From contig CAZAYP010000058.1 in the NCBI GenBank assembly GCA_964489425.1, positions 1 through 36,768 of the forward strand: a DNA stretch of 36,768 bases, given 5' to 3'. Source of the stretch: CAZAYP01 sp964489425 [NCBI: uncultured Verrucomicrobiota bacterium]. GTDB taxonomy: Bacteria > Verrucomicrobiota > Kiritimatiellia > RZYC01. The position numbers and the translations under genes were made by a program. This document shows, piece by piece, positions 1 through 7,274 of this stretch. The notes beneath the pieces are model-generated. The model did no database searches. It worked only from the letters and a program-made list of their open reading frames with translations, and had not been told where the DNA came from. Every line of letters starts with the position of its first letter. Within the stretch, counting starts at the first letter, position 1.

Positions 1-70
1 ATATCAGCGCGCTACCACTGCCCACCCCCAAAACCGGGCTTTCTTAACCGCTGCGCCGGAGGCGCCGCCC

Positions 71-99
71 TTGACAAATTCCCGTAATTGAACTATAGT
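71..99 (+). promoter_or_regulatory. Sigma70-type promoter of the lexA-polymerase operon
   Basis: A perfect -35 box TTGACA (71-76) is followed after exactly 17 bp by TATAGT (94-99), a 5/6 match to the -10 consensus. Transcription should start near 106, about 26 bases before the lexA start codon. A second TATA-like word, TATAGG, lies at 104-109. The -10 box lies inside the palindromic operator at 89-102, so a bound repressor would block RNA polymerase. Confidence 0.8.
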
Positions 100-102
100 T
101 CA
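89..102. promoter_or_regulatory. SOS box / LexA operator (GAAC-N4-GTTC)
   Basis: TGAACTATAGTTCA is a perfect 14-bp palindrome. Its core GAAC-TATA-GTTC fits the GAAC-N4-GTTC operator architecture known for Bacillus-type LexA, rather than the CTGT-N8-ACAG of enterobacteria. It covers the -10 box and lies 30 bp upstream of a gene encoding a LexA-type repressor. Autoregulation is the natural reading, but binding is inferred. Confidence 0.75.
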
Positions 103-131
103 GTATAGGACATGCAACAAGGAGTATAGCT

Positions 132-716
132 ATGCCACGCACCACGAACCTGGCTGAAAAAATCGAGGCGCTGCGCCGGTTTTGCCGGCGCGAGCAGCGC
201 GTCCCGGGGTACCAGGAAATGCTGCGCCTGTTCAACTACCGATCCAAGAACGCCGTGTTCAGCCTGGTGAACCGCCTGGCCGGCCTGGGGTACCTGCGCA
301 AAAGCCCGGACGGCAAGCTCGGCGCCACGGCCAGGCTGACCGGCACGATCCGCCTGCTGGGCGCGGTCCAGGCCGGGTTTCCGTCGCCCGCGGAAGAGGA
401 ACTGGTGGACACCCTCAGCCTCGACGAATACCTGATCAACAAGCCGGAAGCCACCTTCATGCTGACCGTGAGCGGCGACTCCATGATCGAGGCCGGCATC
501 TACCCCGGCGACATCGTGCTGGTGGAAAAAGGCGGCACGCCGCGCGCCGGCCAAATCGTGGTGGCCCAGGTGGACGGCGAGTGGACCCTCAAGCGGTTCG
601 GCCGCGACCGCCAGGGCGTGTACCTGGACCCCGCCAACCACAAGTACCCGCGCCTGCGCCCCAGCCGCTCGCTGGTCATCGGCGGCATCGTCACTGCCGT
701 GATCCGCAAGTATTGA
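132..716 (+). CDS. lexA: LexA-type SOS repressor with S24 self-cleaving peptidase domain
   Basis: 194 residues, close to the normal LexA length. Residues ~5-60 form a winged-helix DNA-binding domain (LexA-like pattern ending in a GYLRK wing). The scissile Ala-Gly is A81-G82. The catalytic serine is S117 in SGDSM and the lysine is K154 in TLKRF; the S-K spacing of 37 equals that of E. coli LexA (S119/K156). The family represses DNA-damage genes and cleaves itself on RecA filaments. AAGGAG (119-124) sits 7 nt before the ATG. The GAAC-N4-GTTC operator over its promoter and the Y-family polymerase 24 bp downstream make it a local SOS regulator. A UmuD-like accessory role is possible, but the intact DNA-binding domain favours a repressor. 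Whether it is the only LexA in the genome cannot be seen here. Confidence 0.88.
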   Translation: MPRTTNLAEKIEALRRFCRREQRVPGYQEMLRLFNYRSKNAVFSLVNRLAGLGYLRKSPDGKLGATARLTGTIRLLGAVQAGFPSPAEEELVDTLSLDEYLINKPEATFMLTVSGDSMIEAGIYPGDIVLVEKGGTPRAGQIVVAQVDGEWTLKRFGRDRQGVYLDPANHKYPRLRPSRSLVIGGIVTAVIRKY

Positions 717-740
717 AAATCGACGAGGGATGAAAAAGGA

Positions 741-2090
741 ATGACCGGATATTCAGACCCTGGCGGCGGGACCGGGCCGCCGCCGGACGACGGGGCGTTC
801 ATGCTGCACGGGTTTCCCCGGGCCATCCTGCACGTGGATGGCGACGCGTTTTTCACTTCCGTGGAGCAGGCCCTGCACCCGGACCTCAAGGGCCGGCCGG
901 TGGTGACCGGCAAGGAACGCGGCATTATCGCCTGCGCCAGCTACGAGGCCAAGGCGCTGGGCATCAAGCGCGGGGTGGCGCTGTGGGAGGCGCGCAAAAA
1001 ATGCCCGGACCTCGTGGTGCTGCCCAGCGACTACGAAAGCTACAGCCTGTTTTCCAAGCGCATGTTCGCCATCCTGCGGCGCTACACGCCCGTGGTGGAG
1101 GAATATTCCATCGACGAGGGGTTCGCCGACCTCACCGGGCTGCGCCGCGTGTTCCACTGCTCGTACCGCGAGATGGCCGCGCGTATCCAGGCCGATGTGG
1201 CCCGCGAGCTGGACATCACCGTGTCCGCCGGCTTGAGCCTGAGCAAAAGCCTGGCCAAGCTGGGGTCCAAGTTCCGCAAACCGCGCGGGATCACCGCCGT
1301 GGCCGGCCGCTACATCCACCTGTTCCTGCGCGAGATCCCGCTCGCCCGCGTGTGGGGGTTCGGCCCCAACACCGTGAGCCTGCTGGAAAAATACGGGCTG
1401 CGCACGGCGTTGGATTTTGCCCGCCAGCCCGAGCCCTGGGCGCGGCGCCTGCTGGGCAAGGTCGGGTCCGAGATCTGGCGCGAGCTGCGCGGCGAGGCCG
1501 TGTTGCCGGTGGTGACCCAGGAGAAAACCAGCTACGCCAGCATCGGCAAGGGCAAGACCTTCACCGCGCCGTCGCAGGACCGCGACTATATTTATGCCGG
1601 CCTGGTCCGCAACCTCGAGTCCGCGTTCATCAAGCTGCGCCGGCACCAGTTGCGCTGCGGCGAGATCAGCGTGGCCCTGCGGCACAAGGACTACCGCGAG
1701 GACGGCCTCACCGCCCGCCTGACCCGCGCCACGGCCGCCACCGCGGAGGTCACGCCCCTGGCCCGCGAGTTGTTCGCTCGGCTGTTCAAGCCCGCGGCCT
1801 GGTACCGCTCCACCCAGGTGGTGCTGACGCGCCTGGAAGAGGATGGCGGCCGGCAGATGGAGCTGTTTACGGACGAGGTCCGGATCGATCGCTGGTGGAC
1901 GGTCACGCGCACCATGGATGCGCTGAACCGCCAGCTTGGCAAGCACAAGGTCTGCCTCGGCCCGGCCTTGTTCCTGCAGCACCACCCGCTCACCGCGCGC
2001 GACGAAAAGCCCTGGCGGCGCCAGGCCCTGCTGCCGGGCGAGACCACCCGCCAGCGCCTGGGGCTCCCCCGCCTGGACATCACCGTGTAG
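741..2090 (+). CDS. Y-family translesion DNA polymerase (DinB/UmuC type)
   Basis: 449 residues. The palm metal ligands are visible: D33 (with D35) in HVDGDAFF and the D125-E126 pair in YSIDEG. The finger, thumb and helix-hairpin-helix region follows (VWGFGPNTVSLLEKYG, ~residues 205-225), then a little-finger domain. QMELF at residues 372-376 matches the beta-clamp-binding QxxLF motif expected for a polymerase recruited to stalled forks. The likely job is error-prone or lesion-bypass synthesis during the SOS response, supported by co-transcription with lexA (24-bp gap, shared promoter). The length is between DinB and UmuC, so no symbol is given. The start at 741 follows AAAAGGA at ~732-738, which is close to the ATG. 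An internal ATG at 801, nearer the conserved region, is an alternative. The gene converges on the TPR gene 37 bp away. Confidence 0.88.
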   Translation: MTGYSDPGGGTGPPPDDGAFMLHGFPRAILHVDGDAFFTSVEQALHPDLKGRPVVTGKERGIIACASYEAKALGIKRGVALWEARKKCPDLVVLPSDYESYSLFSKRMFAILRRYTPVVEEYSIDEGFADLTGLRRVFHCSYREMAARIQADVARELDITVSAGLSLSKSLAKLGSKFRKPRGITAVAGRYIHLFLREIPLARVWGFGPNTVSLLEKYGLRTALDFARQPEPWARRLLGKVGSEIWRELRGEAVLPVVTQEKTSYASIGKGKTFTAPSQDRDYIYAGLVRNLESAFIKLRRHQLRCGEISVALRHKDYREDGLTARLTRATAATAEVTPLARELFARLFKPAAWYRSTQVVLTRLEEDGGRQMELFTDEVRIDRWWTVTRTMDALNRQLGKHKVCLGPALFLQHHPLTARDEKPWRRQALLPGETTRQRLGLPRLDITV

Positions 2091-2127
2091 GCGTGCGTGC
2101 GGTCGTCACCGCGGGCGGCCACCGGAG

Positions 2128-4284
2128 TCAGGGCGCGGGGGCCTGCACGCTGCCGTCGGGCAAAGGCGCCGGCGTCTCCGGGGCTTCGGGCGCGGGCGGG
2201 GGGGGCGTGGCGGTCGGCGCGGGTTGCTTGCGGCGCGTTGCCTTGCGCAGCTCCTCGATGTTGACGCCGTGGTCCGCCAGCTTGCGGGCGATCTTTTCGT
2301 TGCGCGGATCGGCGAGAAACGCTTGTTTCCAGGCCTCCAGCGCGTCGTCAATGCGGCCCAGGCGTTCCAGGGCGTCGCCGAGGTGTTCGTTGATGGTGGG
2401 ATCCTCGGGCATGGTTTCCGCGGCCTGGCGCAGGTGCGGCAGCGCCTGGTCGGGCCGGCCCAGTTGGAACAGGATCCAGCCGAGGGAGTCCAAATAGGCT
2501 GGGTTGTCCGGCTCCTGGCTGATCGCGCGCTGGATCAGCCGCAGCGCCTTGTCCAGGTGGAGGCCGCGCTCGGCCCACATGTACGCAAGGTAGTTGTTGG
2601 CCTCGGCATGATCCGGGTCCAGCTCCAGGGCCTGCTGGAACCGGAGCACCGCGTCGTCGATGCGGCCCAGCCGTTCCAGAGCCGCCCCGTACCAGAAATA
2701 GAAATTGGCGTTCAGGTACGGCCCCGTGTTCTTGCTGTCGGCGGCGGCGGGGCCGGCCTTGACCATGGCTTCCGCGGTCTCAAAGCGGGTCACGGCGTTG
2801 GTGTATTTTTCTTCCATGCTGTCGAGCAGGCCAAGGTAGATCAAGACCGCCGGGCTGTTGGTCTGGCGGTGGGCGACGCGGTCGAGGATGCGGTAGGCCT
2901 GGGCGCGTTCGTGCTTGTCGGCGCGCAGGAAGATAAACTGGGCGTAAGCTTCCAGCAGGGCGGGCTGGTCGTCGATCTCGCGCGCGAGGATGCGGGTGGC
3001 CTGGGCGGTCCGGCCGGCGAACTGGGCGGCGATGCAGTAGTTGAGATAAAAGGCGGGGGTCAGCGGCTGGGTGCGCTCCGCGGTCATGATCTTCTCGGCC
3101 TCGTCAAAGTAGCGGGCCGCCTCGGTGTAGTTGGTCTGGTGCATGTGGAAGTAAGCCAGGCTCTCCAGCAGGCGCTGGTCGTCCGGAATGGACTGCAGGC
3201 CGGCGCGCAGGGTATTGATGGCCTGCAGGGGGGCCTCCTCCATCTGGAGCAGGGCCAGGCGCAGGTAGGCGGCCGGGTCGCCGCCGGCGGCCTTGGTGGC
3301 GAGGCGGAAGTTCAGCGCGGCTTTCTCCTTGTCGCCGAGCCGCTCGTACAGTTCGCCCAGGTAATAATACACCTTGAGGTTGGCCGGCTGCTGCTTGGCG
3401 ATCTTCTCCAGCATGTCCACCGCGGCTTGCTGATCGCCGCTGGCGGCAAACGAAAGCGCGAGCTTCTTTTTTACCTGGAGGTTGTCGGGCTCGAGCGTCT
3501 CGACGCGCCGGAAATACTCGATGGCCCGGCCGAGCTGCTCGTCGCTCACGTACAGGTCGCCCAGTTGGAACAGCAGCATGACGTCGTCGGGGTTGGTCTC
3601 CAGCGCGCGTTCATAGGTGCGGATGGCGGCGCTGCGGGCGGCCGCGCCTTCGGTCCGGGCACTGGTGTTATCGGCCTGCTGGATGTACAGGTCGCCCAGC
3701 AGCTGCAACAGGCTGGCGGGCTCGGTCACCAGGTCCACGGCGCCTTTCAGGAGCTGGACCGCCTCGGCCTGGCGGTCGAGCTGGACGTAGAGCGTGGCCA
3801 GCTCGAAGTAGGCCTCGGCCCGGTCGGGGGCGCGCACGATGGCGTCCTGGTAGGCGCGGATGGCACGGTCCGGCTGGTTGGCGGCGCGGCACATGACGCC
3901 CAGCCACAGGCAGGGGCGGGCTTCGTCGGGCTTGGCGCGGCACAGGTCGTCGATCATGGCCACTGCCTTGCCGTACTCCTTGCGGCGCAGGTATTCGAGG
4001 GCGGCGCGGAGGTAGAGGTCGTCTTCGGTCGGGTCCAGCGCGACGGCCGCCAGGAAGTGGCTCAGGGCGGAGTCGTACTGCTGGTGCATCTGGTCGCGCA
4101 GGCCGGTGCTGTAATGCGCCAGCGCCGCCGCCCGCGCCGTGGCCTCCGGAGGCAGGAGACTGGCCGGCGGCACCTGGCCACCTTTCTGGGTGGCCGGCCC
4201 CGACGACTGGCATCCGCCTGCAAGAAAGGCAGCTGCCAACCCCCAAACCAACCATCCCCATGGTGCAGCAAAAAGTCTGCGCAT
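2128..4284 (-). CDS. TPR-repeat outer-surface lipoprotein
   Basis: 718 residues. The N-terminus is a lipoprotein signal peptide with lipobox LAGGC (acylated C25), so the protein should be exported and lipid-anchored. From ~residue 50 to ~680 it is a long run of tetratricopeptide repeats (e.g. AYLRLALLQ, ALELDPDHAEANNYLAYMWAERG, NPAYLDSLGWILFQLGRPDQAL). The C-terminus is a Pro/Ala-rich low-complexity tail. TPR proteins of this layout act as scaffolds, often in cell-envelope assembly or export; no enzyme motif is visible and the partner is unknown. It is the last gene of the hisG operon, 38 bp downstream of the COX24-type peptide gene. Its own ribosome-binding site is weak (GGGAACC just before the ATG). 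Confidence is high for fold and location, low for specific role. Confidence 0.85.
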   Translation of the reverse strand: MRRLFAAPWGWLVWGLAAAFLAGGCQSSGPATQKGGQVPPASLLPPEATARAAALAHYSTGLRDQMHQQYDSALSHFLAAVALDPTEDDLYLRAALEYLRRKEYGKAVAMIDDLCRAKPDEARPCLWLGVMCRAANQPDRAIRAYQDAIVRAPDRAEAYFELATLYVQLDRQAEAVQLLKGAVDLVTEPASLLQLLGDLYIQQADNTSARTEGAAARSAAIRTYERALETNPDDVMLLFQLGDLYVSDEQLGRAIEYFRRVETLEPDNLQVKKKLALSFAASGDQQAAVDMLEKIAKQQPANLKVYYYLGELYERLGDKEKAALNFRLATKAAGGDPAAYLRLALLQMEEAPLQAINTLRAGLQSIPDDQRLLESLAYFHMHQTNYTEAARYFDEAEKIMTAERTQPLTPAFYLNYCIAAQFAGRTAQATRILAREIDDQPALLEAYAQFIFLRADKHERAQAYRILDRVAHRQTNSPAVLIYLGLLDSMEEKYTNAVTRFETAEAMVKAGPAAADSKNTGPYLNANFYFWYGAALERLGRIDDAVLRFQQALELDPDHAEANNYLAYMWAERGLHLDKALRLIQRAISQEPDNPAYLDSLGWILFQLGRPDQALPHLRQAAETMPEDPTINEHLGDALERLGRIDDALEAWKQAFLADPRNEKIARKLADHGVNIEELRKATRRKQPAPTATPPPPAPEAPETPAPLPDGSVQAPAP

Positions 4285-4322
4285 GGTTCCCAGCCCGCCC
4301 CGATGATGTTCAGCGCGCGTGC

Positions 4323-4412
4323 TTATTTCTTTTTATGGCGCGCGGCGCGCAGGCGTTTCCGCCGTTTGTGCTTGGACATCTTGGCCCGGCGCTTTTTCTT
4401 GATGCTACCCAT
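4323..4412 (-). CDS. 29-residue basic COX24/AURKAIP1-type ribosomal peptide
   Basis: A 30-codon gene with a clear AGGAG (4419-4423) 6 nt before its ATG. The peptide begins MGSIKKKRRAKMSKHKRRK and continues with Leu, Arg, Ala and His residues before a Lys-rich end; more than half the residues are Lys or Arg. This matches the C-terminal domain family of mitochondrial COX24/AURKAIP1 (mS38, Pfam DUF1713/COX24_C). Bacterial versions are tiny stand-alone proteins that begin MGS(I/L)KKKRR. By homology it should bind the small ribosomal subunit; this is inference from family. It lies 40 bp after hisG and 38 bp before the TPR gene, all on one strand, so it is probably co-transcribed from the hisG promoter. 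It is easily missed because of its size. Confidence 0.82.
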   Translation of the reverse strand: MGSIKKKRRAKMSKHKRRKRLRAARHKKK

Positions 4413-4452
4413 TATGGACTCCTGAAAAACGATCGCGGCACCCGCCCGCAGA

Positions 4453-5325
4453 TCAGGGAACGATCTTGTTCAGCCCGATTTCGATGATGTCCGCCGCCCC
4501 GGCGGCCTTGAGCTGGGGAATAATTTCGCGCACCACGGATTCTTCCACCACGGACTCAACCGAGTGCCAGCCCGCGCTGCTCAGGTTGCTGACCGTGGGC
4601 GCGTGCATGGCCGGCAGCTTTTTGCAGACCTGGTCGAGGTCTTCCTTGCGGACATTCATCTTGATCAATACCCGGGTCTCGGCCAGCAGGGCGCCCTTGA
4701 GCAACATGGCGATCTGCTCGATCTTGACGCGCTTGGCCGGCGTTTCCCAAGCTTGCTTGTTGGCAATCAGCTTGGTGTGCGACTCAAGAATCGTTTCCAC
4801 CACCCGCAGGTTGTTGGCGCGCAGCGAGGACCCGGTCTCGGTGATCTCGACGATGGCCTCGACAAACGCCGGGGCCTTGATTTCCGTGGCGCCCCAGGAA
4901 AACTCGACCTCGGCTTCGACCTTGTTGGCCGCCAGGTAACGCTTGGTGATGTTGACTGCCTCGGTGGCAATGCGCTTGCCCTGCAGATCCTTGACGCTGT
5001 GGACCGCTGAATCGTTGGGCACTGCCAGCACCCAGCGGACCGGGCGCAGGCCCTGCTTGGCGTAGATCAGGTCCGCCACCTCAACAACCACGGATCCGTT
5101 TTCAACGATCCAGTCATAGCCCGTGATGCCGGCATCCAGCATGCCGTGCTCAACGTAGCGGCTGATCTCCTGGGCGCGGATGAGGCGCGCCTCGATGTCC
5201 GGGTCATCGACCGTCGGCACGTAGGAGCGGGATCCGGCCTTCACGGTGAACCCGGCTTTTTTCATCAGCACGAACGTGGCTTCCTGGAGACTGCCCTTGG
5301 GCAAACCTAACACGATATGGCTCAT
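4453..5325 (-). CDS. hisG: ATP phosphoribosyltransferase, long form (first step of histidine synthesis)
   Basis: 290 residues, the length of the long, self-regulated HisG form. It condenses ATP with PRPP to give phosphoribosyl-ATP in the cytoplasm. Visible family features are the N-terminal LGLPKGSLQE, the substrate-binding ITGYDWIVENG, and the PRPP-loop region around ATEAVNITKRYL and EITETGSSLRANNLRV. The C-terminal ~75 residues (RVLIKMNVRKEDLDQV ... PTVSNLS) correspond to the ACT-like domain that binds histidine for feedback inhibition. The start at 5325 has AAGGAA about 7 nt upstream; an in-frame ATG farther upstream lacks support. No other his gene is adjacent. It heads an operon with the COX24-type peptide and the TPR lipoprotein. 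Confidence 0.95.
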   Translation of the reverse strand: MSHIVLGLPKGSLQEATFVLMKKAGFTVKAGSRSYVPTVDDPDIEARLIRAQEISRYVEHGMLDAGITGYDWIVENGSVVVEVADLIYAKQGLRPVRWVLAVPNDSAVHSVKDLQGKRIATEAVNITKRYLAANKVEAEVEFSWGATEIKAPAFVEAIVEITETGSSLRANNLRVVETILESHTKLIANKQAWETPAKRVKIEQIAMLLKGALLAETRVLIKMNVRKEDLDQVCKKLPAMHAPTVSNLSSAGWHSVESVVEESVVREIIPQLKAAGAADIIEIGLNKIVP

Positions 5326-5371
5326 GGCTATTCCTTCGTCTTCCTTGGCTTTTTTTGTAATCAAGCCGGGC

Positions 5372-5400
5372 ATTATAGGGGACCGGCCGCGATTCGTCCA
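5372..5400 (-). promoter_or_regulatory. Promoter of the hisG operon
   Basis: Read on the minus strand, TGGACG (5395-5400, 4/6 to the -35 consensus) is followed after 17 bp by a perfect TATAAT (5372-5377). This would start transcription near 5365 and leave a ~40-base leader before the hisG ATG. No attenuator, His-codon leader peptide or T-box is seen in that short leader. Confidence 0.75.
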
Positions 5401-5499
5401 CCCCTTGCTGCGAAAAACTTGATCTTTTTTAGAGGCTTGCAGTTCGCGGTGCGGTGCGGGAATATGCCGGCTTGGCTCAGATGGCAAAGGATATGGCGA

Positions 5500-7005
5500 A
5501 TGAATAGAAATAAACAGCGGAACCCGGGTTGGCGCGCGTGGGCGCTTGCGGTGCCCCTGCTGATCGTGTCGGGATGCTCCCGGCCGGGCACCGCCGAAAA
5601 CCTTCCATCCGGCGCCATGGCTCCGGACCTGCGTGCCCTCGCCGGCGCCCACGCGCGGGTCGTCTGGTGCCAGCAGGTGGCTGGCGACGGGGCCGACACG
5701 TATGCGCTGGGCGGCGGCCTGGCGTTGATGGGCTACGATACGGATGACGGCCGCGGCGAGCGCCAGCTCCTGCCCGCGGTGACCAACTACCACAAGCCGT
5801 TGTTGACTCCGGATGGCGCCCGGGTGGTGTTCAGCGATCACTTCGCCAAGACCATCTCCGTGGTCAACTGGGACGGCTCCGGCCTGCGGTCCCTGGCGCC
5901 GGGCATGGCCAGCAGCGTCTGGCAGGATCCCAACACCGGCATGGTCTGGGTCTACGGGATCGCCGGCGATGTCACGGTGCCCGCCTTCCTCGGGCAGCCG
6001 GTGTTCCGGTTCCGGCTGGATGACCCCGCGGTCCGCGAGATCGTTTGGTCCGCGACCGAGGCCAGCCTCGACAATTTCATGGTGTCGGCGGATGGCCGGA
6101 TGGCCAGCAGCCTGTTCCCCTGGCCGGCGGCCGGCCTGGCCGACCTGGCCAACGGGAAATGGACCCGGACCGGCAAAGGGTGCTGGACCGGCATGGCGCC
6201 GGACAACAGCTACTGGATGTGGATTTTCGACGGATCCCACCGCAACCTGCTGCTCGTGGACTCGGGGCGGGGGAAGAAATGGGCCGTGAACCTCAGCCAG
6301 GCCCCGGGCGTGGATGGGTTCGAGGTCTACCACCCTCGGTGGAGCAACCGCAAATCCTGCCTGGTGATGAGCGGGCCGTACAAGGGCGGTGGCGGCAACA
6401 ACCGGATCGGTGCCGGGGGGCCGGGCGTGGAAATCTACGCGGGCCGGTTCAACGCCGACTATACCGCGGTCGAAGCCTGGTTCCAAGTCTCGCGTAACAG
6501 CCAGCCGGACTTTTTCCCGGATCTCTGGGTGGCGGGGGATGCCGGCCTGGCAATTCCCAGCGCGGAGCCGCAAGCCGTGGAGGTGCCCCGCAACCCGCCG
6601 GCGCCCTTGGCCACGCCCGCGGCGGACGGTCCCGGCCTGGTGGTGCGGGGCGTGGTGACGGCTAAGTCTGAAACCCCGTCCCCGGCCTCGATCGCGCCCT
6701 ACCGCGCGGCGCTGATCGTGGACACCTACGCGGTGCGCGAAGTGGTGCAGGGCAACCTGACCGGCGACCGCATCCTGGTGGCGCGCTGGGGGATTTATGA
6801 CGCCGCGGTGCTGCCCGACCCGGCCGCCATGGGCCAAGAAAACACGCTGACGCTTGAGCTTTACGACGATCACCCGGAACTCGAAGGCGAACGGTTGGTC
6901 ATGGACAGCGAGGAGTTCGATTTGCCGCTGTTCTACGATGTGCAGTCCGTGCCGGCCGTTGCCATGCCGGCGCCCACCCCCACGCGGTTGCCGCAGACCC
7001 TGTGA
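5500..7005 (+). CDS. Lipoprotein with probable TolB-like beta-propeller, unknown function
   Basis: 501 residues from the ATG at 5500 (AAAGGA 8 nt upstream). An in-frame ATG at 5464 is an alternative, but it adds residues before the signal peptide. The signal peptide ends in a lipobox IVSGC, so C26 would be lipidated. The body reads as a WD/TolB-type beta-propeller: PDGARVVFSDHFAKTISVVNWDGSG, ADGRMASSLFPW and GGGVEIYAGRF-like blades, ~residues 45-370. A small beta domain at ~380-490 (VRGVVTAKSETPSPASIAPYRAALIVDTYAV) follows, then a Pro-rich tail. No catalytic motif is seen. It precedes the AlgI/AlgJ pair on the same strand, but 269 bp with two repeat elements intervene, so co-transcription is uncertain. 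A surface or periplasmic binding role is plausible but unproven. Confidence 0.7.
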   Translation: MNRNKQRNPGWRAWALAVPLLIVSGCSRPGTAENLPSGAMAPDLRALAGAHARVVWCQQVAGDGADTYALGGGLALMGYDTDDGRGERQLLPAVTNYHKPLLTPDGARVVFSDHFAKTISVVNWDGSGLRSLAPGMASSVWQDPNTGMVWVYGIAGDVTVPAFLGQPVFRFRLDDPAVREIVWSATEASLDNFMVSADGRMASSLFPWPAAGLADLANGKWTRTGKGCWTGMAPDNSYWMWIFDGSHRNLLLVDSGRGKKWAVNLSQAPGVDGFEVYHPRWSNRKSCLVMSGPYKGGGGNNRIGAGGPGVEIYAGRFNADYTAVEAWFQVSRNSQPDFFPDLWVAGDAGLAIPSAEPQAVEVPRNPPAPLATPAADGPGLVVRGVVTAKSETPSPASIAPYRAALIVDTYAVREVVQGNLTGDRILVARWGIYDAAVLPDPAAMGQENTLTLELYDDHPELEGERLVMDSEEFDLPLFYDVQSVPAVAMPAPTPTRLPQTL

Positions 7006-7024
7006 AGCGGCTGCACCGGAGATT

Positions 7025-7176
7025 GATTGCGATAACGATTACGACAACGACAACGACAACGACAACGATCACGACAACGATCACGACAACGACAACGATT
7101 ACGATTACGACAACGACAACGAAGACGACAACCAGAACGACAACGATTGCGATGACGGTGGTGATTGCGAGTGCGA
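7025..7176. repeat. Imperfect GAYNAC hexanucleotide repeat tract, noncoding
   Basis: The segment after the lipoprotein stop codon is a degenerate tandem of six-base units, mostly GACAAC with variants GATTAC, GATCAC and GATAAC, decaying to GATTGC and GAGTGC at its right edge. One frame reads as alternating Asp/Asn/His/Tyr and the opposite strand reads in several frames, as expected for a hexamer repeat rather than a gene. No start with a ribosome-binding site precedes it. Such tracts can expand or contract by slippage. Confidence 0.85.
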
Positions 7177-7189
7177 GGAATCCAATAAA

Positions 7190-7237
7190 AGCTCCCCTCC
7201 TTTTCAAGGAGGGGTGGCCGCAGGCCGGGGTGGTTTG
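7190..7237 (+). repeat. Dispersed hairpin repeat, copy 1 (upstream of algI-like gene)
   Basis: A 48-bp element starts AGCTCCCCTCC and ends GGGGTGGTTTG. It contains a 9-bp stem (CCCCTCCTT pairing with AAGGAGGGG over a TTC loop) followed by a small GGCC-GCA-GGCC hairpin. It is nearly identical and in the same orientation to 10463-10511, differing by one extra T in the loop and one C/T change. It resembles the CCCCTCC...GGAGGGGTGG intergenic palindromes scattered in many bacterial genomes. No transposase is nearby. Confidence 0.85.
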
Positions 7238-7274
7238 CTCCGGCGGCCCATTCTGCCGCGAGACGATCTAAGCC

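Noticed and set aside
1-40. Minus-strand sequence CAGTGGTAGCGCGC at the left edge resembles a tRNA D-arm.
   Set aside because: The D-stem does not pair properly, no acceptor stem can be seen, and the rest would lie outside the window, so a tRNA cannot be supported.
5326-6873. The hisG reading frame stays open upstream and could encode a ~500-residue extension.
   Set aside because: The extension lies opposite the lipoprotein gene, has shadow composition, and hisG has its own promoter, ribosome-binding site and family-typical start at 5325.
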